This document shows positions 34,743-42,987 of a DNA stretch of 64,000 bases, one piece after another. Source of the stretch: CALHVX01 sp039198065. GTDB taxonomy: Bacteria > Pseudomonadota > Gammaproteobacteria > Pseudomonadales > Azotimanducaceae. The notes under the pieces were generated by a model, which saw nothing but the letters and a program-made list of their open reading frames with translations, made no database searches and had not been told where the DNA came from. The first letter of the stretch is position 1; every line of letters begins with the position of its first letter. The DNA lies in the NCBI GenBank assembly GCA_039198065.1, contig JBCCTU010000003.1, forward strand, positions 461,137 through 525,136. The letters run 5' to 3'. A program made the position numbers and the translations under genes.

Positions 34743-35666
34743 TTAGTGAGGGTCGCGGTGGGTCTGCATGAATCCCTGAATGAGCGCGACGAGCGTGTCC
34801 GGCACGTCTTCCTGGCAGAAGTGGCCCACACCCGGTAACGGGACGATGGGCGCATTCGGGAACAGCTTTCGGAAGTCGGCCTGGGCGTACTCTGGAGAAA
34901 TGCCGAAGTCCTGGTCGCCGGAGGCAAGGAACGCCGGTTTTGCTTTGACCGCATCGAGGTTTCCCGTTTTCAATCCATCGATGACGTAGCTTTGAAATCT
35001 TCCATAGTGCACATCGAGCGGGAACTCGATTCCGCCGATGCAGGCGTCGCGATCGGGAAACGGTGCGCTGTAGGCGCGAAGCCAGGTTTCGTCGACCGCG
35101 CCCGAGTTCTGAAATCCGATGATCTTCATCACCGACAGCACCGTTGATCCGAGCTCCCCGAGAATACCGCGCAGCGTTCCGGCAGTTTCGTGCTTTTCGA
35201 TCCACTGAAACCAGGGGGTCTTTTCTGCCGGTGGTGTAGCTCCCCCGTAGCCGAACAGGGTGTTCATGAGGAACAGTCGTTTCACCCGCTCCGGGTTGCG
35301 AATGGTATAGGCCCCGGTGATTGGCCCGCCCCAGTCCTGACACACGAAGGTTATGTCGCTGAGACCGAGATCCGCGATGAAGCGTTCCAGGTTTTCGACG
35401 TGCGTCTGAAGCGTGTACACCCGATCCTGAGGTGTTTCGCTCTTACCGAAGCCCATGTGATCTGGAACGACGACCCGGTAGTCCTGTGCCAGCGGTGGGA
35501 TGAAGTGTCGGTACAGGTAGCCCCAGGTCGGCTCCCCGTGCAGACAGACGATGACCTCTCCATCCCGCGGTCCTTCGTCCACGTAGTGCTGGCGGAAGCC
35601 CGAGGCCGTGGAGAAGCGGGCTTCGAATGGCCAGGTGCCATCGAAGGTTTCGTTCGCATCGATCAT
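34743..35666 (-). CDS. alpha/beta hydrolase, haloalkane-dehalogenase-like
   Basis: A 307-residue protein starting at the ATG at 35666, which has GGGGGG 5 bases upstream; the longer frame adds a polar tail. HGEPTWGYLYR holds the oxyanion-hole Glu-Pro-Thr-Trp, CQDWGGPITG the nucleophile Asp followed by Trp (as in dehalogenase subfamily I, for example DhlA VQDWGG), and LPGVGHFCQEDVP the catalytic His. Asp as nucleophile rules out a normal esterase; haloalkane dehalogenase or epoxide hydrolase remain. The second halide-binding Trp/Asn cannot be placed by eye. Confidence 0.85.
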   Translation of the reverse strand: MIDANETFDGTWPFEARFSTASGFRQHYVDEGPRDGEVIVCLHGEPTWGYLYRHFIPPLAQDYRVVVPDHMGFGKSETPQDRVYTLQTHVENLERFIADLGLSDITFVCQDWGGPITGAYTIRNPERVKRLFLMNTLFGYGGATPPAEKTPWFQWIEKHETAGTLRGILGELGSTVLSVMKIIGFQNSGAVDETWLRAYSAPFPDRDACIGGIEFPLDVHYGRFQSYVIDGLKTGNLDAVKAKPAFLASGDQDFGISPEYAQADFRKLFPNAPIVPLPGVGHFCQEDVPDTLVALIQGFMQTHRDPH

Positions 35667-35766
35667 GAATCCCCCCTGTCTCTGTGCGGGATCATGACCC
35701 TGCCGCTGCATCAGTTCAATCTAACGGACCCGGTGTGACCAGGCCCGGGAGCCGCTCGGCGTCCGA

Positions 35767-36090
35767 TCAACCGCCAGCGGTCGCTGAACTCGGGGTTCTC
35801 GCGGTTCGCAGTTCGCGGACGAGGAGGTAGAGCAGCGGACCGAAGCAACCGGCTACGAGGGTAATGACCACGTAAGGCCATGCATTTCCGCCCTGCTTGC
35901 GGGCGTCGTCCAGCATCCAAAGGCAGCTGAGACCGGCAACAATGACTAGATCGAAGAACACCTGCGCACCGCCATAGCTCTGGAAGTGGGGTTCGATAAT
36001 GCCAAAGTAGCCGACGTCCTGGAGGGCTAGTGCCGTAAGGGCACCGAAGGCAACGAGTACGACAATGAGGGCAAGTGCGCGACCGGTCAT
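35767..36090 (-). CDS. DUF2834-like small membrane protein
   Basis: A 107-residue protein with three hydrophobic helices, starting at the ATG at 36090 after AGGAG. The middle segment FQSYGGAQVFFDLVIVAGLS and the following WMLDDARKQGGNAWPY and GCFGPLLYLLVRE fit the DUF2834 family of small inner-membrane proteins. It is divergent from the XRE regulator at 36219 across 128 bp, so it may be its target. Confidence 0.65.
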   Translation of the reverse strand: MTGRALALIVVLVAFGALTALALQDVGYFGIIEPHFQSYGGAQVFFDLVIVAGLSCLWMLDDARKQGGNAWPYVVITLVAGCFGPLLYLLVRELRTARTPSSATAGG

Positions 36091-36218
36091 GGAGGCTCCT
36101 AAGGGTTGCTTGAGATCGTGGTGGCCAGTGTCGAACGGGCGTCGCAGCCTGCCAATTACCCTGGGGGTAATTGTTTCTCGACGGTCCTTGAACGACCCTA
36201 GCGACTGGAGGTGCTGCC

Positions 36219-37052
36219 GTGACCGAATCGACGACATCTGCGGCCCGTAACGCCAGTCCCGCGCGGACCCGGTTCGCTGCGCTGCTGCGTGACTGGCGCC
36301 GCCGGCGGCGTCTGTCCCAGCAGACGTTGGCCCTCGACGCAGGTGTGTCGCAACGCCACTTGAGTTTTCTCGAGTCCGGTCGTTCGCAGCCGAGCCGGGA
36401 GATGATTCTCAAGCTCTGTGAGTCCCTCGACGTTCCGCTCCGGGAACGCAATCCCTGGCTCGTTGCCGCGGGTTTTGCGCCCTTGTACCGCGCGCGGGGC
36501 CTGGATGATCCGCAGATGGCTCAGGTGTCCCGTGCCGTTACGCTGATGCTCGATAACCACAGCCCTTATCCAGCCCTGGCTATGGATCGACGTTGGCAGC
36601 TGTACCGGGCCAACCGGCCGTTCATGCAGATGCTTGCCTTGCTTACCGGCAACAGCCTCAGTGAAGCCGACCCAGCGGCCATCAACCTTCTTGAACTGTT
36701 CTTCAGTCCCGGCGGTATCCGGCCGTTGGTCAGCAACTGGGACGCGATCGCGCCGCTGCTCTGGCGTCGAGCAGAGCGTGAAGCGGAGGAACTGCAGGAC
36801 CTGACGATGCGTTCGACGCTGGCGACACTCGGTAGATCGCTGGATGTGGCCGGGTTGCGTCGCGACGCCGACGCACCGCTCGTTCCGGTACTGCCGTTGA
36901 CCCTTGCCGTCGGTGGACTCGAGCTGTCGCTCTTTACCGTGATCTCAACCTTTGGCACGGCTCAGGACGTTCATGCCGAAGAGCTTCGCATCGAGTGCTT
37001 CTTTCCTGCCGATGAAGCCACGGAACGGTGGCTGAAAGCCGAGCTTCACTAA
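36219..37052 (+). CDS. XRE-family regulator with MmyB-like ligand domain
   Basis: A 277-residue regulator. An N-terminal helix-turn-helix (about 20-80: RRLSQQTLALDAGVSQRHLS, FLESGRSQPSREMIL) is followed by a MmyB-like domain (RALTLMLDNHSPYPALAMDR-like segment, ANRPFMQML, WDAIAPLLWRRAERE). Such domains bind fatty acyl-like ligands in PAS-like folds. GTG start after GGAGG. Its target may be the divergent DUF2834 gene or its own promoter. Confidence 0.9.
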   Translation: MTESTTSAARNASPARTRFAALLRDWRRRRRLSQQTLALDAGVSQRHLSFLESGRSQPSREMILKLCESLDVPLRERNPWLVAAGFAPLYRARGLDDPQMAQVSRAVTLMLDNHSPYPALAMDRRWQLYRANRPFMQMLALLTGNSLSEADPAAINLLELFFSPGGIRPLVSNWDAIAPLLWRRAEREAEELQDLTMRSTLATLGRSLDVAGLRRDADAPLVPVLPLTLAVGGLELSLFTVISTFGTAQDVHAEELRIECFFPADEATERWLKAELH

Positions 37053-38365
37053 ACCGCGGCGGTCACTAAAGGCTGGCGGTGCAGGTTGCGCGTCGTCCAC
37101 ATGAGTGCTGCAAGTCCGAGTACGAGCAGCGTGGTGCCGGTCAGCAACGCCGCGTCTTCCAGCCGCAAGGTGAGGAACAATACGGAGTAGAGCGCGACCT
37201 GAAGCCCGAAAAACGCCAGCGTCTGGCGGCGATTTCGGGTAATGCCGCGGGCATAGTTGGTCAGTAGGCCGACAATTAAGCTTGCGGCAACAACGTACGC
37301 CAGTCCGAAGGCGATGTGTTCAGACAGCGCGAGAACGACAAGATAGAACAGCACCATCGCCAGTCCGATGACGCCGAACTGCACCAGGTGTAGCTGGGTC
37401 TGGGTGATCAGTTCGAAACACAGCACCGCAAGGAAGGTCAGGGCAAGGAACAGCACCGCGTACTTGAGTCCGCGATCGACGATCGTGTACTGCGTGACAG
37501 GCTGATAAATCGACACACCGGCGAGGTTGCTCAAGAAGTCGAGGGACTGCTCCTCGCGCCGGAAGCTGGTCGGAACCCCGCGCGCCAGTGCGTTGATGGC
37601 CCAGGAGGCGTCAAAGCCGCTGGCGGTTAACTCATAGTCGTAGGGCAGAAAGGTGCCGTCGAAGCTCGGGTGCGGCCAGTCAGCCCTGACCTGCAGTCGC
37701 GTTTGATCGCCGACGGGTGCGACGGCGAGGCGTTCGGTCCCGGCTAGGGTCAGGCTAAGGGCAAAGTCGCCGGCCAGCGCTGCCGTGATGTCGAGGGGAA
37801 TGCTGAGCCCCTGGCGAAGGTCGCTTTGCTGGGTGCCGGGCTGCAAGCGGTATTCGCGCTGCTCAAAGCGGAAGCTAGAGCTGTTCTTAATGGCGCGCGG
37901 GTCGCTTACGCCGATCACGATCTGGGCGCGATCCCAGTGGACCTCGTCGTATTGACGATCGATGGCGCCACGCTGCGTCAGATCGAAGTGCCCCTCGATG
38001 CGCAGATCCGTCAGATACACGGGGACATCGTAGAGACCCCGGCGGCGGTACTGGTGCGACAGATCCACGGCGACATCCAACCGCTGGGGCAGGACGATGT
38101 GTTCGTGGGTAGAGCGGCGCTCGTAGGGCTTGCCATCGTCCCGTGTGCCGCGGTGGACGGTCGTCGCCGGGACGATCAACAGAGGTCCGCTCAGCTGCTG
38201 GGCATAGCCGTAGGCTTGCGCGACGCTCTCGAGCGCGGTCCGGTAGTAGCGCTCGCGTTCTGCGGCAACCCCATCTACGAGGGCGACGGGAACCAGCAAC
38301 AGTACGATCAACCCGGCAACGAGCAGAAAGCGAACGGATATGCGCTCGCTAAGCAGTGACATCAT
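37049..38365 (-). CDS. creD: inner-membrane protein CreD
   Basis: A 438-residue protein starting at the first of two ATGs at 38365. An N-terminal helix (FLLVAGLIVLLLVPVALVDG) is followed by a large periplasmic domain (SGPLLIVPATT, YDVPVYLTDLRIEGHFDL, SFDGTFLPYDYELTASGFDASW). Five C-terminal helices include LFLALTFLAVLCFELITQ. These are the features of CreD (Cet). The CreBC two-component system that controls it in enterics is not adjacent. The gene overlaps the 3' end of the XRE gene by 4 bp, tail to tail. Confidence 0.92.
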   Translation of the reverse strand: MMSLLSERISVRFLLVAGLIVLLLVPVALVDGVAAERERYYRTALESVAQAYGYAQQLSGPLLIVPATTVHRGTRDDGKPYERRSTHEHIVLPQRLDVAVDLSHQYRRRGLYDVPVYLTDLRIEGHFDLTQRGAIDRQYDEVHWDRAQIVIGVSDPRAIKNSSSFRFEQREYRLQPGTQQSDLRQGLSIPLDITAALAGDFALSLTLAGTERLAVAPVGDQTRLQVRADWPHPSFDGTFLPYDYELTASGFDASWAINALARGVPTSFRREEQSLDFLSNLAGVSIYQPVTQYTIVDRGLKYAVLFLALTFLAVLCFELITQTQLHLVQFGVIGLAMVLFYLVVLALSEHIAFGLAYVVAASLIVGLLTNYARGITRNRRQTLAFFGLQVALYSVLFLTLRLEDAALLTGTTLLVLGLAALMWTTRNLHRQPLVTAAV

Positions 38366-38474
38366 CGGTTCAGGCTCCAGCGGGGGACTGCGCAAAGACT
38401 AGCTATGCGGCTACACCGGCGCGTCACTGGCTTGCGCAGCGCCTATGCAAAGGTTGCGCAAGTTTCAGCGGAAT

Positions 38475-39341
38475 CTATGCAAGTCGCCGGATGGGTTTTG
38501 AGTACATGGCGATGAGTCGCTGGTCCGCATCCCAGTCACCGGCGGCGCGCAATCGATTGCCGCTCAGTCGCACCAACAGGTCCTGGGCGCGCGCATCCGC
38601 TTTCTGCAGGTTGGCAACGTCGAGAACCCCGCTGCCAACCGAAGCAAGAGCTGGAGCTACCGCATCGAGACAGTCGTAGGCGCAGAGCCGCAGGTCCTCT
38701 TCTGGATCCGCGCCCAGCACGTGACCGCAGAACGCCGTGTAGAGATACAGTGCTTCGAGGGTGCCAAAGTTGGCCGCCCCCTCGCGGGGAAGCTCGTGCA
38801 GGTCGGCGATGGCCACATTGCTGAAGTGGGCTCGGCCCTGCGACAGATCCGAGAGGAAGCTGGCCGGGCCGCCGGTATCGATAGTGAGTCCGGCTAGGGT
38901 ACGCGGGACCCGCCAGTAGCGTCGTTGTCCGCGGCCGCCAGCACGCACGATCAGCTGCTCGACGCTGTGGGCGGCAGCCACCCAGGTTTTGGTTCCGGTC
39001 AGCGCCGGCGCCGTCCCCGCGGACTGCACCAGGCCGGGATATTGCGGCGGATCGGATCGATCCTCCGACACGGCGAACGCCAGCACGGTCTCTGCATCGA
39101 GGCCGGTTAGCGCCGTAGGGAAGGCGTGCCGGCAAGCACTCTGGTAACCGGCGATGAACACCCAAGCCAATCGATCTGCTGCCATTCCGGAGTAGAGCGA
39201 TCGCACGAGCAAGTCTTGATTTGCGCTTGTACCGATTTGGCGCCAAAGGTTCAGGTACTCCGCTTCAGTCGTTGCCAAGGCGCGCCTGGGCCCTTGGGGA
39301 AGGAGCGGTTTGTAATAGTTACTCGGTCGCATGGCGGTCAT
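38475..39341 (-). CDS. degenerate acyl-CoA dehydrogenase-like protein
   Basis: A 288-residue protein, about three quarters of the usual length. The middle region ALTGTKTWVAAAHSVEQLIV matches the NGxKxWITN strand of acyl-CoA dehydrogenases, and SRGRAHFSNVAI-like and VLDVANLQKADARAQDLLV segments fit the beta and C-terminal domains. The flavin TEPxxGSD motif and the C-terminal GGxGY/GGxNEIQ region are missing. Binding of FAD is therefore doubtful; a non-catalytic or divergent function is likely. Confidence 0.6.
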   Translation of the reverse strand: MTAMRPSNYYKPLLPQGPRRALATTEAEYLNLWRQIGTSANQDLLVRSLYSGMAADRLAWVFIAGYQSACRHAFPTALTGLDAETVLAFAVSEDRSDPPQYPGLVQSAGTAPALTGTKTWVAAAHSVEQLIVRAGGRGQRRYWRVPRTLAGLTIDTGGPASFLSDLSQGRAHFSNVAIADLHELPREGAANFGTLEALYLYTAFCGHVLGADPEEDLRLCAYDCLDAVAPALASVGSGVLDVANLQKADARAQDLLVRLSGNRLRAAGDWDADQRLIAMYSKPIRRLA

Positions 39342-39389
39342 CGACGTTGGACGAATAGAAGTCCTTGGCTGCGCTTCGAAGGCATAACA

Positions 39390-39803
39390 CTACTCGTGTG
39401 CCTCAAGCTCTGTGAGTAGCTGTTCGCTAAGCTCGGTTAAAGCCGCCGTCGTGTACGGTACCGCCGGCCCCTGACCCCACACGGGCTTTGGCCAGCAGGC
39501 GTCTGTATGCTTCCGCGCGATGACATGGACGTGCAGTTGGGAAACCACGTTTCCCAGTGCAGCCACGTTGAGTTTGTCTGCGTGGGACACTGTGCGCAAT
39601 GCCCGACTTACCCGGTCGATCTCGGTGGTGAGCGCAAGACGGTCGCTGCTGCTTAGGTCAACGAGTTCCTCAAGCTTCGCACGTCGCGGGATCAACAGCA
39701 GCCAGGGAAAGCGCGCATCGTTTATCAGGCGCAGCTCAGAGAGTGGCAGAGTTGTTAGTGGGACACTGTCATCCGCCAGTCGGTTATCTAGGGTGTACGT
39801 CAT
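39390..39803 (-). CDS. HIT-family protein
   Basis: A 137-residue histidine-triad protein. RFPWLLLIPRRAKLEELVDL and the end of the triad, LGNVVSQLHVHVIARKHTDA, are clear; the usual first His is replaced by Gln/Leu, as in a common proteobacterial subgroup with WPKPVWG downstream. HIT proteins hydrolyse nucleotide phosphoramidates or dinucleotides. ATG start. Probably a separate unit from the fibre locus. Confidence 0.88.
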   Translation of the reverse strand: MTYTLDNRLADDSVPLTTLPLSELRLINDARFPWLLLIPRRAKLEELVDLSSSDRLALTTEIDRVSRALRTVSHADKLNVAALGNVVSQLHVHVIARKHTDACWPKPVWGQGPAVPYTTAALTELSEQLLTELEAHE

Positions 39804-39868
39804 GGTCGAGGGTCGTCAGGGTCAGACGACACCCTAGGTGTACGAACGCAGGAGAGCAACGGGTCGCC

Positions 39869-40495
39869 TCAGGGCGCTGAGATCGTGTACTGCACGCTCC
39901 CCGTGTAAGTCCCTGCGCGAAGAACACGCGAGTTTGCGTACTCAATCGACCAGTCTGCGCTACGCCGGACGACCCGGCCACTGAACAGGTTACCCGGCAC
40001 TGCGACGCTAACCGCGCCGCCGCCCCCTCCGGTTGCTAAGGGGGGAGCAGGCAGCCCCACGGGGTCTGTGCTGTCGAGGTTGAAGTCGTCGAAAGGAATG
40101 CTGTTGCCGGCACCGTCCTGCAAGCCGGCAGCGTTCGAGAGTTCGTAGGTCAGCGTCAGCGTACCGACGTTACCAATGACTTCCACGGGCAGCACACCGT
40201 TGCTGCTCGCGGGCACCGGATCGCCAGACCCCAAAGGGGGGACGGGTACACCGCTATACGTCTGATTGTTGCCAGCGGCGGCGGTGGGAGGCACATCGAA
40301 GCGCACTTCAGTTCGATCGCCGAAACCGGCGCTACCAATACGAAAGTAGATGATTTGTGGTACGACGATGCGGTGCCGCAAATCCTGGGTGACGCGGAGT
40401 CCACCGGCTACGCTGTTGTCGCTCACCTGACCGGCTTGAGCGCTGCCGCTCCCAAGCAGCAGGAGAACGACGATAACCAGCGCTTGCGCGATCAC
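39869..40495 (-). CDS. secreted fibre-subunit-like protein (AGTY family), last gene of the fibre operon
   Basis: A 208-residue exported protein with a signal peptide (VIVVLLLLGSGSAQA). The mature part is beta-rich, has GNNQTYSG near residue 85 and ends LRAGTYTGSVQYTISAP. The same GNNQTYSG string and an AGTY-x-x-x-x-x-Y C-terminal strand occur in the protein at 41946-42662. GTG start, overlapping the preceding stop (GTGA). The pattern of alternating hydrophobic residues in the C-terminal strand resembles pilin subunits, but no Pfam-type pilin motif is obvious. Confidence 0.6.
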   Translation of the reverse strand: MIAQALVIVVLLLLGSGSAQAGQVSDNSVAGGLRVTQDLRHRIVVPQIIYFRIGSAGFGDRTEVRFDVPPTAAAGNNQTYSGVPVPPLGSGDPVPASSNGVLPVEVIGNVGTLTLTYELSNAAGLQDGAGNSIPFDDFNLDSTDPVGLPAPPLATGGGGGAVSVAVPGNLFSGRVVRRSADWSIEYANSRVLRAGTYTGSVQYTISAP

Positions 40496-41133
40496 GGCGA
40501 CGCCTCACCGATCAGTGTCGTTGTGCCCTCGTAGGTGCCAGCGGGCAGCAGCTCTAGGTTATCGAATCGGTACTCAAAGTAGTTGCGATGGCGCGTTTCC
40601 AGCGCTCGATTGGATGGATCGTTGTCTTGCTGCACCTGAGTGATTTGGTTGGCGCTGCCGTCGAAGCGAGTGACCGCCGTATGGGTATCGCTGTCGCGGA
40701 CACCCCAGCTGATTCGCTGGAACGATATCGTCGTCGCGCCACAGCTTGCCGGCGTCGTACACTGCAGCGGCTGGCTCGAGTCATAGCTGAACTGGCCAGT
40801 AAGCGTGGCCAGGCCGTTGCGCGCGTTCAAGTCGGTCACGATACGCACGCGGAAACTACCGCTGCCACCGCTTACTGCGGTGCCGGATACGGCGACGGGA
40901 TCGGTGGTCACCCCCGGTAGAGCACCGAGCTCAGTGGGGACCCCGGGCTCGTAGACGATGGTATTGACCGAGCCCCGCACGTTGTCGCCCCAACGCAGGC
41001 GGATCATGGGGGTGTTGGCGTTCAGCACCTCGGCCAACGCAGGAGCGGCCATAAACCAGGCGCAGAGCAATTGCGGGATTAAGCCCCACCGGCGAGGCTT
41101 ACTGACTGGCGATGAGTTCCGGGTCATCTGCAT
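40492..41133 (-). CDS. secreted fibre-subunit-like protein (AGTY family), middle gene
   Basis: A 213-residue exported protein with a signal ending LCAWFMAAPALA. It has three Cys, two of them close together (CTTPASC), likely forming a disulfide. The C-terminal strand is LLPAGTYEGTTTLIGEASP, matching the AGTY end of its two neighbours. It overlaps the chaperone gene by about 35 bp and the next subunit by 3 bp, giving tight translational coupling. It could be a minor or tip subunit, since its body differs most from the others. Confidence 0.6.
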   Translation of the reverse strand: MQMTRNSSPVSKPRRWGLIPQLLCAWFMAAPALAEVLNANTPMIRLRWGDNVRGSVNTIVYEPGVPTELGALPGVTTDPVAVSGTAVSGGSGSFRVRIVTDLNARNGLATLTGQFSYDSSQPLQCTTPASCGATTISFQRISWGVRDSDTHTAVTRFDGSANQITQVQQDNDPSNRALETRHRNYFEYRFDNLELLPAGTYEGTTTLIGEASP

Positions 41134-41965
41134 CGATATCCTGTTCGATGAGCTGATTGACGACGATCGATTTGCCCTCGCTGTAGATCCGACCCGTGAT
41201 CGTCAGCGGGTAGCTGAGATCGGTTCCCGGTGGCGGCGTTAAGCGAAGGTGGCGCGTCTGTCCTGGCAGAACCGGTGAGGTCGCGATGCTTAACTCAACG
41301 GATTCGCCGGAGGCCTGGTTTGCGCTCAGATCGGCATCGAGGCGTCCGTGGGCTCCTCCCACGTTGCGCACCGGCACCGCGGGTAAGACCCCATGACGAG
41401 GCGCCGCATGCAAAACCAGGTCGCCGATTTCGAGCTCAGGAGCAACGTCACCGATCGCCAGATACACGACGACGGCAATGCGACCCGCGATCGGCAGCTC
41501 AATGGCGCCGTTTGCAAACTGAGTCGTATACGCGCTGTCCAGGCTTTCGATCATGAGCGCCAGCCGACACTCGCGCGGCGGCGCGTCTTCCGGCACGTGA
41601 ACCTCAAAGCGATAGGGGCGCGGTCGGCGCGGGTCTGGAAGCACACTGACCTCGTGCTGTTCCAGACGTACCCAAGGTCGGCAGCTGCCCGGTGCTAGCG
41701 CATCCTGAAAACTGATTTCACCGGCCTCGGAGTACTGCCAGTCCACGGTCTTGATGCGGTAGTTTTGCGGTCGGTCACTCATGTTGAATAACTTGAGTGA
41801 ACGACGAATTACCGATCCTGGCTCCGACGCCAGCTCGAAGCGCGATGGCGTGACCCCACCGGTAAAACCGCTCTGGGCTACACCGGTCCCGGCGCATAGG
41901 AGTAGCCACGCGCCCAGCAAAAGGCGCGCGGCCGCACGCTGGTGATCAGGGTGTTGCGGCCACAT
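41099..41965 (-). CDS. PapD-like periplasmic chaperone-like protein
   Basis: A 288-residue exported protein (signal ending GTGVAQS). The N-terminal Ig-like domain has VTPSRFELASEPGSVIRRSL, then LFNMSDRPQNYRIKTVDWQY, WVRLEQHEVSVLP and YRFEVHVPEDAPPRECRLAL, the spacing and proline-rich strands of periplasmic pilus chaperones. A second beta domain follows. It is not a close copy of PapD or FimC. It overlaps both neighbouring subunit genes, so co-folding with them is a reasonable inference. Confidence 0.65.
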   Translation of the reverse strand: MWPQHPDHQRAAARLLLGAWLLLCAGTGVAQSGFTGGVTPSRFELASEPGSVIRRSLKLFNMSDRPQNYRIKTVDWQYSEAGEISFQDALAPGSCRPWVRLEQHEVSVLPDPRRPRPYRFEVHVPEDAPPRECRLALMIESLDSAYTTQFANGAIELPIAGRIAVVVYLAIGDVAPELEIGDLVLHAAPRHGVLPAVPVRNVGGAHGRLDADLSANQASGESVELSIATSPVLPGQTRHLRLTPPPGTDLSYPLTITGRIYSEGKSIVVNQLIEQDIDADDPELIASQ

Positions 41966-42662
41966 AGGTTACACGCGCCTGATAAGTGCCAGCCGGAGGA
42001 ATAGACGCCGGACTGTAGCTATAGGTCCAGGTGTCTGTGAGGTTAACGATCCCGCCAACGTTAGCCGTCGCTGCGGACGCGGTGCTTGAGAGCGCAGGCT
42101 GGAGAATGCCGCCGCCGTCACCACCGGTGAAACTGGCGATCGGAATCGTTGCCCCGGCGACCGTTGAGTTGTCTAGGGCATCAACGGTTCCCGCCCCAGT
42201 CGCCCCGCCGCCAACGGTAGTCGTGATCGTCACGTCCGTGCCGGCGTTGCTAAAGAGAAATACCGGTAACTCGGCCTGGTTCCCGAGCGCCGTCGCCCCG
42301 GTGCCGCCGTTCGCCACGACCGCTGCGGTTGCCGTGTTCGCTAGCGGGGCTGGAGCGGTGAAGGGAGCCGATGCGCCGGAGTAGGTCTGGTTATTGCCAG
42401 CGGCAACGGCTGCTGCGTTGTCCAGAGTCCACTGGAGTTCGGCAATCGCATCGCCGACGGCACCAACGCCAAAGATCAGAATTTCCGGCACTACGACGCG
42501 CAGGTCGACGTTTGCGGTAGCTGCGAGTCCGGTCCCGGCGGGCTGCACGGCGATGTCGGCATCGGCGAATGCCTGGGTGCTGGCGATGGCCGCCGCGGCG
42601 GTGATGCTTAGGGCCTGCTTGCGCAGCCTGCGGTTTCTGATGCTTGTGTCTTTGCTGATCAT
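41946..42662 (-). CDS. secreted fibre-subunit-like protein (AGTY family), first gene
   Basis: A 238-residue protein with a long signal sequence (LSITAAAAIASTQAFADA). The mature protein is Ala/Thr/Gly-rich with few charges, which fits a polymerising shaft subunit. GNNQTYSG at about residue 95 and the C-terminal PPAGTYQARVTYVAATP link it to the protein at 39869. ATG preceded by AGGA. As first gene of the operon and the most low-complexity, it is the best candidate for the major subunit. Confidence 0.62.
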   Translation of the reverse strand: MISKDTSIRNRRLRKQALSITAAAAIASTQAFADADIAVQPAGTGLAATANVDLRVVVPEILIFGVGAVGDAIAELQWTLDNAAAVAAGNNQTYSGASAPFTAPAPLANTATAAVVANGGTGATALGNQAELPVFLFSNAGTDVTITTTVGGGATGAGTVDALDNSTVAGATIPIASFTGGDGGGILQPALSSTASAATANVGGIVNLTDTWTYSYSPASIPPAGTYQARVTYVAATP

Positions 42663-42987
42663 ATGACTTGTCCTAATCAGTGGTCCTTTTTCGAGTGTCA
42701 GCGCGAAACGGATTAGCGGCTGCAGTCTTTACCGGGGCAAGACGCGATCCAGCGACCGCAGCAGTCGTTCTGCTGACGCCGAACGATTTACGCCGAGCCA
42801 ATATACCGGCGCACTGAGGCGGACGATTGAGACCTGTATCCCAGATTCCAGTGACGTGGTTGTGGTCACCGGGGACTCGGTGCGAACCAACGCGCAGTTT
42901 TCCCCCGACCAATCGCTAGAGTCGAACGCTGGCAAAGGTATGCCACGGAGAAACCGTCAAAGTTTTTCTGGGAAAGAGGGAGTTTTA
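42663..42987. other. 325-bp divergent intergenic region of the fibre locus
   Basis: This lies between the first subunit gene and the beta-barrel gene and must hold both promoters. The AT-richer part near 42660-42700 precedes the subunit gene. No clear operator, terminator or small RNA was identified. Confidence 0.5.
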
